From Hemicordylus capensis (taxonomy: Eukaryota > Chordata > Lepidosauria > Squamata > Cordylidae): 64,000 bases of DNA. Within the stretch, counting starts at the first letter, position 1. Each line of letters starts with the position of its first letter. Positions 31,300 through 41,595 of this stretch are shown piece after piece. The notes under the pieces were generated by a model. It did no database searches. It saw only the letters and a program-made list of their open reading frames with translations, and was not told the DNA's origin. The position numbers and the translations under genes are program-made. The stretch spans positions 56,869,834 to 56,933,833 of the forward strand of contig NC_069660.1 of assembly GCF_027244095.1 (NCBI RefSeq), in the 5' to 3' direction.

Positions 31300-31556
31300 A
31301 CCATACGACTCGAAACCAGGCCTTTTCTAAAGTTGACCCAGGACTCTGGAACACGCTTCCTAACAAACTTAGGGTCTCCCCTTCTCTGAATGTTTTTAAG
31401 AAGGACCTAAAGACATACCGGTTTAGTCAGGTTCTTAGTTTATAGTTTTAATGCTTCGGTTTTAGAATTTTATTGTATTTAAAATTGTTTTAATGGTTTT
31501 ATATTGTGAATCGCCCAGGGATGCTTTTGTATATAAATGTACTAAATAAATAAATA
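31300..31556 (+). mobile_element. L2 LINE 3' end
   Basis: It encodes the C-terminal piece (AFSKVDPGLWNTLPNKL-like, then FLRRT) and ends with an AT-rich UTR, TTTTATATTGTGAATCGCCC and (AAATA)n. It is about 257 bp and matches the 3' end at 19785-20116 in layout. Confidence 0.8.
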
Positions 31557-33315
31557 AAATTCTGAGGTCGTTCTCACAACCAGCCCTAGGTAGGACAGGG
31601 TTACCCAGGGTGAGGCTGGTTGTGAGAAGCACCAGGATTGCGCCACTCCTCCTCCGGGTAGCCCTGATCCTAAACCCAGGCAGAAAGTGAGGTAGGACGA
31701 CAAGTGTGCACCTTCTACCTCACTCTCTGGTCATCTGGTTGTTTGTGCTGCCAGCAGCTGCTCCTGGATTGCTGGTAGCCATCTTGGCAACAGAGCCAAT
31801 CCCTGGTGGCCTGGCTTCCTTTCCCCTGCTCCCAATTGTTGCTGGGCTTGCCACAGCACAGACTGTGTTGTGGAGTGGAGCCCAGGAGAGGCTCAGATTG
31901 TCTGGGGGAAGGCAAGTAGGATCCTGCCTTCTCCCTAGCCCTCCCCACATTGGTCATATGAACGACTGTACTCTTGCAGTGGACTTTATGCACTGAAGAG
32001 CTCTGGGCTATTCTTACTGAATACAAATCAAGGATTCTATCAACCAGGAAAAAAAATTCCAATCTAACCTTCTTCACCCCTGCCCTACACTAAAGCAGCT
32101 CTCAAAATATGAGGTAGTGGTGGGTACTTGTACGTATCACCTTCTTTCCCTCTCCCCCCACTTTCCCCCCTGTGTGAGGGCTAGATATCAGAAAAGTGAG
32201 AAGGAATTTAGTCCCAAGACAACAGTTGTTACCTCTCAGCAAACAGAAGTTTTGGTCATGTCTTGCCTTCTTTCTTACCCCTCATTTTCTCTGGCAGCAC
32301 TTCTGTCTGGGCTATACTACAATATAGCACTGTATATAGGCAGAAAAAAGAAGTAAATATTATTTATGCCCATATCCAGAGGGGTAAGAGCTGCAGGTGG
32401 GGAGAAACGATAAGTAGTGTTGTATATATTCCATGTCAAGCACCTACTTCAGTGCTGCATCTCCAGAATTTATCAGTAGGGCCTAAAGACATAAGAAGTG
32501 TAAATTTCTTGGAGGTTCTGTGCTGAGAGGTTTTATTACACTTGCACTGTATATTAAATTTCAAAGTAGAGAACTCAGTAATTAAAAAAAACAAACCCTA
32601 TACAGGACTGGTTGGGTCTCCGTCTTTAAAAAACATGGCCATTTTTCCACCCTGAAATGCTGCTGCTAGATGCATAATATCCCCTGTGACCGATTAACAA
32701 AGACACATTTGACCTCACTAGCTGTTTAAAGGTCACCACTGAAGCATGCCTAAAACAACCCATTGGCAGCATGGCAGCTTTGCCATTTATGAGAACCCTG
32801 AGCAGGAACTGCTTATTTTAATTTTTCTATTTTAAAAGACAGGGAAACAAATCCCTGTATACAGCCCCTTGGTTGCGATTCCTTGCCTCTTAGCTAACAC
32901 AGACGTTGGAGGCACAGTATATTCTAAAGGATGCTTGTGGCCAATCAAATATTCATGTGATCTTGCTTCTCCATATGTGTTTTTATTACTAACAGATTTT
33001 TCAGCTGATACTATAACAGGTGATAAATTATTTAACCAAACTTACTAACTTCTGCTACTTAATTTTTCCATTACAGTTACGCCTTTCTGAGCAGAATACC
33101 CCGGCTTTCCTTTAGCTCTGCATTATGGCCTCTTAAAAGCAAGCTCCGTGTTGACTGTTGGATACAGAGCAAGCGCTCTAACCCAGGTCATGGCACAGTG
33201 AAGCTGCTAATCAGCCTTTAAGAGTTGTGAACTGAGATGGTATGGTCATTAGTACAGCCACTTGTTATTAGATCAGGGAAACTTAAAGGATGACTAAAAA
33301 TCACTGATGAAAAGT
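31557..33315. other. No gene; possible old MITE at 31565-31970
   Basis: GAGGTCGTTCTCACAACC at 31565 and GGTCATATGAACGAC at 31951-31965 may be inverted termini of an old DNA element, but the pairing is short and I could not find target duplications. The remainder to 33315 is AT-rich with no recognisable content. Confidence 0.35.
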
Positions 33316-33316
33316 A

Positions 33317-33397
<81 letters not shown>
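33316..33397. repeat. Compound (TG)n(TA)n microsatellite
   Basis: About 13 TG units followed by about 28 TA units. The TA tract can extrude as a cruciform, and it produces the Tyr-Ile repeat in the minus frame at 33218-33460, which is not a gene. Confidence 0.95.
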
Positions 33398-33399
<2 letters not shown>

Positions 33400-33469
33400 G
33401 ATTCGGTGATTTTGTCATGTGGATTTTATCACTCCCCCCTCCCCAAATTAAGTTAACCATTTTCTTTTT

Positions 33470-33720
33470 GGGACAAGGAGAAGAGGTTTTTCTTTGGCAT
33501 ATGTTGCGTGTGGATTATTTCTCTTGGTGTTCTCAAAACACAATGGCTGACATCCTAACAAAGCCCACATGTAAGGAGGCTCTACAGCAACAAGCTGGGA
33601 GCCCACATGCAGCCTCCCCAGCCCTTCTGAGTGCATGCTGTTGCTCCAGAGGATTAAGACTTCCAAGCACTGACTGCACTACAGAAGCACTCACCAAGAT
33701 TGGAAACACGTAACTGACCC
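33470..33720 (+). mobile_element. Copia-like LTR retrotransposon fragment (fossil)
   Basis: A short frame contains NTMADILTKP, the hallmark of the end of the Ty1/Copia RNase H domain, preceded by a hydrophobic stretch in the right place for that domain. Only this tail of pol is present. The sequence after it (33722-33783, resuming at 34502-34680) recurs at 54610-54830 and may be the 3' non-coding end or LTR of the same family. It is an old, broken fragment. Confidence 0.65.
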
Positions 33721-33784
33721 TTAGTCAAGGACAAGGCAGGGGAGTAGAATCAGGAATACTTATGGTTTAATGAAATAGATCATA

Positions 33785-34501
33785 CTAGCTGGCCCAGGCG
33801 CAGAGCATCTGTGCCTCTAGTTCTCCTTCATTCTCGGCCCCACTCCCTCGTTGTCCCCTTAGCTAAGCAGGTTCCACCTGGTTGCATATCAAAGGGAGAC
33901 TAGAAGTGTGAACACTGTAAGATATCCCCCCCCAGGGGATGGAGCCACTCTGGGAAGAGTAGAAGGTTCCAAGTTCCCTCCCTGACTTCTCCAAGGTAGG
34001 GCTGAGAGAGATTCCTGCCTGCAACCATGGAGAAGCCACTGCCAGTCTGTAAAGACAATACTGAGCTAGATAGACCAATGGTCTGACTCAGTATATAGCA
34101 GCTTCCTATGTTCTCAACCCTCCCCACTCCTCTTCCCGCCTCCAATGTTTTTTCTCTCTGGCCAGCCACCTGGCCAATTGCTTTTTCCGGCTGGCCGTCC
34201 GCCACTTTCTCCCCCTCCCCCAGCCGCTGCCACTTTCTCTTTTCCCTCCCACCGCCACCACTGCTTTCTCTCCCCCCTGCCGTCACTCCTTTCACTTTCT
34301 CTCCCCGCTGCTGCAGCTTTCTCTTTCTCTCCCCCATCGCCATCACTGCTTTCTCTCTCTGCCCGCCCATTCGCTGGCCTGTCTGTTGGCCTTATATTCC
34401 CCGCCACAGTCATTTTCCTCTCCCCCTCCCCTCGCTCGTGAACTCTTGTGAGAGCTGCCATGCATGGGATTAGTGACGGGTATGTCTAAGAGAATTATAG
34501 A
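33785..34501 (-). mobile_element. Non-autonomous Helitron carrying a SINE
   Basis: On the minus strand it begins TCTATAATTCTCTTAGACAT and ends with GGCACAGATGCTCTGCGCC, then 12 nt to CTAG. The plus-strand borders are A33784 and T34502, the expected A/T target. The 3' 35 bp closely match the Helitron at 13496-14386. The 5' part (CATGGCAGCTCTCACAAGAG) matches the end at 57929. The core is a purine-rich imperfect tandem array with a GGGGGAGAGAAAG(C)AGTG-like unit. A 5S-SINE at 33852-34114 has inserted inside. No Rep/helicase frame is present. Confidence 0.88.
33852..34114 (+). repeat. 5S-SINE nested in a Helitron
   Basis: It starts within the head (TCCCCTTAGCTAAGCAGG) and continues through the full body and tail to CAGCTTCCTATGTTC. 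It is missing the first roughly 25 bp of the head. Its position inside 33785-34501 shows that this SINE family was active after that Helitron inserted. Confidence 0.88.
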
Positions 34502-34979
34502 TAGACAGATTTACAGAGGGGCAAGGGCAGACTGCTTTCCATGCACTTGCTGCTGGTTCTTTGTTAGCCCCGCCTCTACTCCAGGACTGGAATACAAGTA
34601 ACTAAAGCACCATTCAAAAGCTGGCCTGGATCAAGGGATGGATTAACCAAAAACACCACAGCACCCAGCAATTTACTGAGGTAAAAGGCAATGTCAGCAG
34701 ACCCAAATGCTCTCTCCCAGCCAAGCACTTCCTTCCTCTATGCTACCTATAAGCATGTGAATTCCCTTACTATTTCTCCTTCCATCTCTTCCTATATATC
34801 AGTTGTAAAGAAGTTCCTTTGATTAGGGGACATTTGTCTAATCTTTTTAAAAAGCTCTCACATCTTGTGGTAGAGAATTCTCTAAGTTGCATGAGTGTTT
34901 TGCAGTCTCTGCTTGCTATGTGCACTAATTGTTGCTCCATTTTGTGTGAAGTTACTATTATTGCCTTTTTTTTTTTTAC

Positions 34980-35166
34980 ATTTTATATCCCGCTCTTTCT
35001 CCAAAGAGCCCAGAGCAGTGTACTACATACTTAGGTTTCTCCTCACAACAACCCTGTGAAGCAGGTTAGGCTGAGAGAGAAGTGACTGGCCCAGAGTCAC
35101 CCAGCTAGTATCATGGCTGAATGGGGATTTGAACTCTGGTCTCCCCAGTCCTAGTCCAGCACTCTA
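34980..35166 (-). repeat. tRNA-derived MIR-like SINE
   Basis: On the plus strand it has TCACAACAACCCTGTGAAGC, CTGGCCCAGAGTCACCCAGC, GGGGATTTGAACTCTGG (B box, complementary) and CTAGTCCAGCACTCT. This is a common squamate SINE in reverse orientation. The A-box end is truncated at the right. Confidence 0.75.
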
Positions 35167-37114
35167 GGTGGGAGATAGAAACTTAAGGCTTGCAGGCTGG
35201 AATACAGTGATCTCCAATTAGCTTTAAAACAGTTGCTGAATTGTGAGATGAGGCTTCTCGTGGCCTTCAGACACTTCTCAACCTGTTCTAGCAAGTCAGT
35301 CTTTGGGAAACTTGGGCAGGGGGGTGGAAAGGACCAGAGTTGAAAATGGGCAGGAGAAACTGTGGCTGCCCCGATTCCCAATTAAGCAGAAAACATAGAA
35401 GGTAAAAGAGTTGCAGAGTATATTTCTAGGTTGCAACCCAGCAAGCCTTCTGAGAGATGGAGAGCTATTATGAGTACATCGTGAAATCATAGCCCTTTAA
35501 GAATGAGGTCACATCTTGTAGGCTCAAGTCTGATAGACATACTGTTTTTCACTCTATCAGCTTTGGACCTAGGTTAAAACCAAATGTCAAAATATTAGCA
35601 TATGCTGTAACATTGAAACATTATTACAGCATACACTGAAGTAAAAATGAGTGGATATTAGCAAGCAGAGACTGCAAAATACAACAGAAACCACAATTTA
35701 CAAAATTCACTACCATTAGATATGGTGGTGACCAGTATCTTAATTTTCTCTTTAAATAAAGACAAAATGTCCTCTAATCACAGGACCACCCCCCAAATTG
35801 CAGCTTTCCAGCAACAGATCTTGCACTGCTGGAAACTGAGGTTCAGATTATTTATTATCTGATTCAGTGCTAGCCCAGTGTTCAGATAACTAGCAAATAA
35901 ACACAGTCATATTTACTCTTGAAGGGGGAGGAGAAAAATTGCTGTGGAGAAAGGTACAAAAACTGAGTTCTCCAGATGGCTTCTTGGAATTGTTCGTGGT
36001 TGTAAACTACTTCCCTTCTGCTAATAGCAGTTTCGGGGATGCAATCTTTGGGATCCTAAAGACCTGCACATTTTATTGTCCTGATCACCCACAGCTGACA
36101 ATTTAAAAAAAAATTAGGGCCAAACTATGTGTGTAACATAACATTCAGGCTGCATTCACACAATCATTGTGATACTGGTTAAAGAGGACCACCAAATTAA
36201 AAGAGGTTTACCAGGATCGCCAAACCACATGGAGCTGATTGCAAGAACCCAGAATTTCCAGGCAATCCTATTCAACCCATTGTAGTTAAACCACATATAA
36301 CCAGGATAGATAACTAGGATCAGATCCCTGAGTTTTACCCAATTTGCTAGTGGCATTTCAAACTAAAATGCCACTAAGAGTACTTAATAAGAGTATACTA
36401 AGTAAGAGTATACTAAGAGTAAAGAGCTCCCAGTAAATGTTGAAGAAATCCAGTGCCTCCTGAGGGCTTGGTTGAGGTGCTGAGTGAAGAGAAAAGGGTT
36501 GGCTTCCATCTGGAGAAGGGTATCCAGGGCTCCTACCTGTTCTGAACTCAATTTGCTTGCAGACTGAGTGTTCCCAATTTTCATACAGATCTCCAGAGAG
36601 TCGGCTCAGCCTGCCTAGAAGGACCTTGGGAAATCAAATGACTGGGCTGACCTTGTTTGCTGACTATTGGTCAGAATCGGTGCCTATAAGCTATTCTGAC
36701 TTCTGATTGGTTAGGGGCTGTGCTAGCCCCTGCTCACCTTTAGGGGGAAAAAAGAAAAGAAAGGTACATCCTGATTGGTGCTGAGGCACTAAATATGCAA
36801 TTTGGGTAGTGTTGCTAATTACTAAGTATACTAATTGCTTCATTGGGGCGGCAACAGATTCCAATGAACACCCTAAGCTGGAGGAAATGGCCTTACAAAG
36901 GAATTTAGTAAAAAGACCAAGAGCCTGTGCCATCTTCTGGCAAGCAGTGAAAAGCAAAAGCAACATCGAAGCAAGAGAGACAGACATAGAGAGGGAATGG
37001 CAGAGAGGAAGAGATGATAGGTTTGGTGAGAAAATGGGGCAGCTGGCAAGAATGTGGGGCTGGTAAGGCCCCCTCTGCCCCAAATGAGGAGCCTCCTCTG
37101 AGTCTCCCTATATG
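35167..37114. other. Long stretch without recognised gene or repeat
   Basis: About 1.95 kb. A minus frame of 130 codons at 36691-37083 shows no domain. There may be weak internal pairing around 36150-36350 (CACACAATCATTGTG, GGTTTACCAGGATC), but no clear element ends. A small AAGAGTATACTAAG duplication lies at 36375-36420. Confidence 0.4.
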
Positions 37115-37312
37115 TATATTTGAAGCTGCTTTATACTAAGGCAGACCATTGGGTCATCTAGCTCAGTATTATCTGTTCTGACAGGCAGTGGCTCCTCTGG
37201 GTTTCAACAGAAGTCCTCCTTTGCAGTCCTACCTGGAGATGCTAGAGATTGAAGCCGGGATGTTCCGCATCCAAAGCGGATATTCTACCACTGAGCTGCA
37301 GCCCTATTCTTG
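37115..37312 (-). repeat. tRNA-headed SINE sharing the 5S-SINE body
   Basis: Read on the minus strand: a tRNA-like head GGGCTGCAGCTCAGTGGTAG (A box) and GGCTTCAATCTC (B box), then a body with CTCCAGGTAGGACTGCA, GAGCCACTGCC, and a tail AATACTGAGCTAGATGACCC with CAATGGTCTG. The body-tail half aligns with the 5S-SINE. It is a pseudo-tRNA head and not a tRNA gene. Confidence 0.85.
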
Positions 37313-37364
37313 CCCACCAAGAGCATGGTCTACCACATGGAATGAAAGACTAAGAGGGGCTTCC

Positions 37365-37515
37365 CAAGGATGTAGCTATAACTGAGCAGATGGGTTCATA
37401 GAACCCAGGCCCTGAGGGCCCCCCAGCTCCACCCTTCCCTATTTTCTCTCTCACTTCAAGGGGCTGCGAGGGAGAGGGGCAAACATGGGCACTCTCTCCC
37501 CTAGCTATGGCTCTG
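37365..37515. mobile_element. hAT MITE (family D, 151 bp)
   Basis: The ends CAAGGATGTAGCTATAACTG and CCTAGCTATGGCTCTG are inverted. The flanks GGGCTTCC (37357-37364) and GGTCTTCC (37516-37523) match at 7 of 8. Relatives are at 39275-39426 (opposite orientation) and 42717-42854. All share a GGGTTC-GAACCC segment and GCCCCC(C/A)AGCTCCACCC-type text. Confidence 0.9.
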
Positions 37516-37523
37516 GGTCTTCC

Positions 37524-37937
37524 TTTCCAGCAAAGGCATTCATGAGGTGCGCGAGATATCATCACAGTATCCATTTATATAAAACCCTGAGATGATCACA
37601 GAATGCAAGAGCATATTTTTTCTAACAAGAGAAAAGATTAACCCCATTTGATGGAATGTTATGAGTCTCCATTTGTGTAGCTATACTATACACCACTGTT
37701 TCCCAACGGATCTGCAGCACTGGCTCACACTGACTCTGCTCCAAAAGCCAGGAGTTAAACTCTCAGATTCTGAAGCTGGTTCGCCTTATAATGCAATGAG
37801 AAGGATACATTTATTTTATTTATTATTAAAACTTTTAATAATAAATAAACAAACACATCCCTCCTGGGGCATAAGAAAGAGAGTCAGTCCAGTAATGGGG
37901 TGTTTAAACTCCCCACTTTTGGCGCTGACTTTAAATA
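37524..37937. other. No feature seen
   Basis: About 410 bp, with a self-complementary TTTATTATTAAAACTTTTAATAATAAA stretch (longer than its useful core) near 37816-37850 that is probably just AT-rich slippage. Confidence 0.35.
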
Positions 37938-37967
37938 CATACATACATACATACATACATACATACC
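37938..37967. repeat. (CATA)n microsatellite
   Basis: About seven ACAT units (TACATACATACATACATA). Confidence 0.95.
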
Positions 37968-38073
37968 ATGCTGCCATATCTGTGCTGGATGGTGAGTGGG
38001 TTGGCAGTACACATTTTTTAAAAATTTAATTATGTCTTAGGATGAAAACAGTTGGGAAATACTGTTGCATTCA

Positions 38074-38296
38074 AGCCACCTAATGGCACAGTGGGAAATG
38101 ACTTGACTAGCAAGCCAGAGGTTGTCGGTTCAAATCCCTGCTAGTATGTTTCTCAGACTATGGGAAACACCTATATCGGGCAGCAGCAATAAAGGAAGAT
38201 ACTGAAAGACATCATCTCATACTGTGCAGGAGGAGGCAATGGTAAACCCCTCCTGTAGTCTACCAAAGACAACTACAGGGTACACTTTACTTTACT
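38074..38296 (+). repeat. Sauria SINE (tRNA-derived)
   Basis: The head CACCTAATGGCACAGTGGG (A box) and GTCGGTTCAAATCCCTGC (B box) is followed by CACCTATATCGGGCAGCAGC, TACTGAAAGACATCATCTCA, GGCAATGGTAAACCCCTCC and the ACTTTACTTTAC tail. This is the squamate Sauria SINE, thought to be mobilised by Bov-B LINEs through the shared tail. The roughly 35-bp CGACACCGACTCGACGG region normally just before the tail is missing. It is the best single taxonomic marker in the window. Confidence 0.92.
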
Positions 38297-38394
38297 AGAG
38301 ATTTAGCCCAAGTTGATCCTGCTGTCTTACCCTGTCATTTGCATCTCAAATGGAAGTGAAAAGGAGACTGGGGAAAGGGAATGTGGTGCTGCTT

Positions 38395-38432
38395 CCTCCT
38401 CCTCCTCCTCTCCTCCTCCTCCTTCTCCTCTG
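38395..38432. repeat. (CTC)n microsatellite
   Basis: Imperfect TCC/CTC triplets (CTCCTCCTCCTCTCCTCC) about 38 bp long. Confidence 0.9.
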
Positions 38433-39266
38433 TAAACAGCTTTGAAAACTTTTTGGTAGGAGTGGTATATAAGTAATAATAGTAAATAAGAATCAGACTG
38501 CTGGTCCGTCTAGCCTGGTATTTTCTGCTCTGATTGGAAATAGCTTGTCAAGGTCTCAGGCAGGGGTCTTTGTCACCCTGCTACCTGAAATGATTTGTGG
38601 ACACGTGCAAATGGAAATTCAATGATTAGTCCCCACAGATTCCTCCACACTGTCTTGACTTTTAACAACAGGCTGAATATGTCAGCCCAGCAACTACACT
38701 TCAGACATAACAAACATAGTGACAGCAAATGCCATCATTGCAGAATCCTGGCCTCTTTCTGCATTCCTTGGAAGCTATGACCAATTCTGACTTGGAAACG
38801 AAGAAATATTTATCGCTGTACACCCCCCACCCGCCATTTCTACCATGTAGCAGCTGTTACCAGGATTCAGTTTTGCTTCTACTTTAAGGAGCTATTTGGA
38901 ACACTTCTCTGCCTGAAGTAAAATAGGTATGGAAAGCTTGTTTGAGCTGGTTCCCATGATGTCATAAATGATGGAAGCGTCTGTGTTGTTCTGCAAGAGC
39001 TCCTTCCATTGAGCCACTTTCAAGTACTTTTTAGAAACAGGGGTCAAGCCTCTCCATATCAGAGCAGAATGTGCGCTAAACCATGCCCCCTTTGCCTTAA
39101 TAAAGAAAGACCTGACACCAGATTGTATTCCCAATATTTTACAAACATACAGAAATAGATTTTCAAGGGTTTAACACACACAGAATGTACTGTTTCATTG
39201 GCTGAAGTCTGCAGCAAACCCCACCTGTTTGCACACTGGAAAGGATTCTTTGATAAGCATGAATTA
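38433..39266. other. No gene or repeat recognised
   Basis: About 830 bp. A minus frame at 38892-39134 (80 codons) has no domain. GACTGCTGGTCCGTCTAGCC at 38496 and AGCTTGTCAAGGTCTCAGGC nearby recall the tRNA-SINE tail in reverse, but too little is left to call it. Confidence 0.35.
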
Positions 39267-39274
39267 CCACTCTA

Positions 39275-39426
39275 CAGGGATGTAGCTAGGGGAGAGGGGG
39301 CCCATGTTCACCCCTCTCCCTAGGGGCTCCCTTGGAGTGAGGGAGATAATGGAGAAAATAGGGAGGGGTGGAGCTGGGGGGCTCGGGTTCTTTGAACCCA
39401 TCCGCTCAATTATAGCTGCATCCCTG
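39275..39426. mobile_element. hAT MITE (family D, 152 bp)
   Basis: The ends CAGGGATGTAGCTAGGGG and ATTATAGCTGCATCCCTG are inverted. The flanks CCACTCTA (39267-39274) and CCACTCTG (39427-39434) match at 7 of 8. The interior has GGGCTCGGGTTCTTTGAACC near the right end. Confidence 0.92.
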
Positions 39427-39434
39427 CCACTCTG

Positions 39435-40403
39435 GATAACAGCAAGCGTAGGAGTGCTGGACACCCAGCCTCAGAGCAGTTTGTTGTAGGAACCAAACCA
39501 TGGTTGTTACTCGGCGTGCAACTGTGCTGCTGTCATATCATGCCATTCCCTATCCAGCAATATGTAACACAGCCGATCGTATCTGCAGAATGCTCTTTTT
39601 CAATGCAGCTGATCTACCAAGCTGCTGCAGTATGCTAAAGCTATTGCATATATCATCGCTGACTGCTCTTAGATCCCTGCTTTATTGAACACTGCACTGG
39701 GAATTTCATTCATAAACTCAGTAGCTGGCACTAATCAGCACTCATCTTCTTGCATTTCTGAGCCAGAATGCAAGCTCGTCTCTTTAAGAAACTGATTGTA
39801 TCCAGAGCCATTTTCAGAAGCTTTGCAATGAAAAATACGGAGTAATTTGTGCCCCTTCAGTTACTATCTGTGCCAAAGTGCTTTCACAAAAGATACTGAA
39901 AGACCACTCTGCAGTGTAATGTGGCTTTTGTTGAAGTGGGGTTTTGCTGTCTTTTTTGAAAGAAGCACACAGTATATTTATCGTGATATCAAAGCAAAAG
40001 CTATTCCCTAAGTTGGATCATTTCTTTTAGCTGGTGTACAGAAAGAATCCTTTTTATTACAGAAATTAGCTTTGCACATTTATTTGGAAGGCAAGCAAGG
40101 CTACACAGACACATTTAGAAAGGTCAAGCTGCAGTGGATCTGCACTTATATCACTTTGGCTGGATGTAGAAGCGTCTTGGCAACGTGCATCTGCTAGTTT
40201 CCAAAATAAGTAGTTGTGCATAGCATTGATTGGTTAAGGCTTTGTGACATCATAAGGCTTCAACTTCTCCCCACCACCCCAGAGCATCTTTTCAGCTTGG
40301 TTGGATTAAAGAAAAAAAGACAATAAAACCATGTATGCAGGAAAATGTCCTAGCATGTGGGGTAGGGTGCAAAAAGAAAGATTAAGTAATTCAGTTCAGA
40401 AGC
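39435..40403. other. No gene or repeat recognised
   Basis: About 970 bp of unique-looking, moderately AT-rich sequence. No inverted ends, no simple repeat and no domain-bearing frame. Confidence 0.4.
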
Positions 40404-40411
40404 TGTATGAG

Positions 40412-40606
40412 CAGAGGTGCACCTAGGTAATTTTGGAGCCTGGACCTAGAGGCCTTTGGAGGCCCCCCTTCCCTGCAAATTAAGCATCATCATGCTCAGC
40501 TAGGCAGCCACCCCATCTGAGACAGACTAAAGAGGATTTGGGGACCCCATGCAGTTGTGGAGGTCATGGACTTTGGGCCGGAAGTCCAGGGGTAAGAGGA
40601 CCTATG
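40412..40606. mobile_element. Non-autonomous hAT element (family A, 195 bp)
   Basis: The left end CAGAGGTGCACCTAGG and the right end GTAAGAGGACCTATG are imperfect inverted repeats. A perfect 8-bp duplication TGTATGAG lies at 40404-40411 and 40607-40614. It is an internally deleted relative of 1067-1514, keeping GGTAATTTTGGAGCCTGGAC and GAAGTCCAGGGGTAAGAG. Confidence 0.92.
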
Positions 40607-40845
40607 TGTATGAGGAGCAAAGGTGAGGCAGGGTAGAAGTGGAGTTTCTCCAGGAGGAGAAAAACCCACACCTGTTCTGTTTGCAAGGACATTCCTAAAC
40701 CACCTAAAATTCATATTGCTGCCCTGTAAATGTAGCATAATACTTGGGTTCAAAGTGCTTTATTTTGTCTGCCTTCACAACATCCCTGCTAATTGTGTCA
40801 CTATTTTTCCTATTTCATGAGAAGGGGACTTGGCCCTGAGTGACA

Positions 40846-41365
40846 GTGAAGGGGTCATAGCTCAGTGTTAAAATACCTGCTTTTCATGCAGAAGATCCCA
40901 GGTTCAGTTCTCTGCATTTCTAGTTAAACTGATCACAGATAGCAGTAATGGGAGAGACCTCTGCCTGAGATCTTGGGGAAACTGTTGGTATTCACAGTGG
41001 ACACAAAGACTGCCCTCCTGATCAGAACTAGAGTAGGAGAAGCCTCCTATCCTAATTCAGGAGCTGTGCAGATATTTGATCGTGTGTTAGATAAAAGCAA
41101 GGCCGGAGGCTGGGAAGCTTGCTCATCTGTGAAGTCTCAGCTGTGTAGGACAAGCACACCTCACCCAGACTTCGTCCCCAGCTTGGGCTTGACAGACGAG
41201 CAAGCTCCCCACTTCTGACCTTGCTTTTACACAATCAGATATCTGAAGCATGCACAGCTCCCCAACTAGATTAGGAGGCTTCTCCTACCCTAATAATAAT
41301 CATGAGAACAGCTGTAGTACATGTAGTACATGGTCTTATTCAATGTAAGGCAGCTTCATATGAGA
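40846..41365 (+). repeat. tRNA-headed SINE interrupted by a foldback element
   Basis: The head GGGGTCATAGCTCAGTG and CCCAGGTTCAGTTCTC carries A and B boxes, and the body GAGACCTCTGCCTGAGATC and TTGGGGAAACTGTTGG matches the 37115-37312 family. The tail ATTCAATGTAAGGCAGCTTC resumes at 41335, after the foldback at 41033-41292. Confidence 0.75.
41033..41292. mobile_element. Foldback element (family C)
   Basis: The left arm GTAGGAGAAGCCTCCTA, AGGAGCTGTGCA and GGGAAGCTTGCTC returns inverted as GAGCAAGCTCCCC, TGCACAGCTCCCC and TAGGAGGCTTCTCCTAC. It shares the GGGAGCTGTG and TGTGTAAAAGCAAGGT modules with the foldback at 11168-11362. It interrupts a tRNA-headed SINE. Target duplications were not resolved. 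Confidence 0.75.
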
Positions 41366-41385
41366 AGAGACGAAAGCCCTGTTAA

Positions 41386-41595
41386 GAACGTAAGAACAGC
41401 CCTGCAGGATCAGGCTCAAGGCCCATCTAGTCGAGCATCCTGTTTCAAAAAGTGGCCCACCAGATGTCTTCAAGAAGCTCACAGGCAGGGGGTGAGGGCT
41501 TGCCCCCTCTCCTGACATTGCTCCGCTGCAACTGGTATTAGCGGCATCTTGCCCCTGAGGCTGGGGGTGACCTATAGCCACCAGACTAGGTCTCC
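41386..41595 (-). mobile_element. CR1 LINE 3' UTR fragment
   Basis: It matches the 3' terminus of the large CR1 (11677-11870): GTAAGAACAGCCCTGCAGG, CAAGGCCCATCTAGT, GTGGCCCACCAGATG, CTGCAACTGGTATTAG and CTGAGGCTGGGGGTGACC. It is only about 210 bp, typical of severe 5' truncation. Confidence 0.9.

Larger units (their letters stand above)
33722..34680. repeat. Interspersed repeat split by a Helitron
   Basis: GGACAAGGCAGGGGAGTAGA and TATGGTTTAATGAAATA on the left and TTTGTTAGCCCCGCCTCTAC and GGACTGGAATACAAGT on the right match the uninterrupted copy at 54610-54830. The Helitron occupies 33785-34501. The family may belong to the neighbouring Copia-like fossil. Confidence 0.7.

Noticed and set aside
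31565-31970. A hAT or similar MITE
   Set aside because: The proposed ends share only about 7 bases and no target duplication could be found.
33218-33460. Minus-strand protein with Tyr-Ile and His-Thr repeats
   Set aside because: It is a translation of the (TG)n(TA)n microsatellite.
34108-34473. Ser/Pro/Leu-rich and Gly/Glu/Arg-rich frames
   Set aside because: They are produced by the purine/pyrimidine tandem repeat in the Helitron core.
40846-40920. tRNA gene
   Set aside because: A and B boxes are present, but the cloverleaf is incomplete and the sequence continues into a SINE body.
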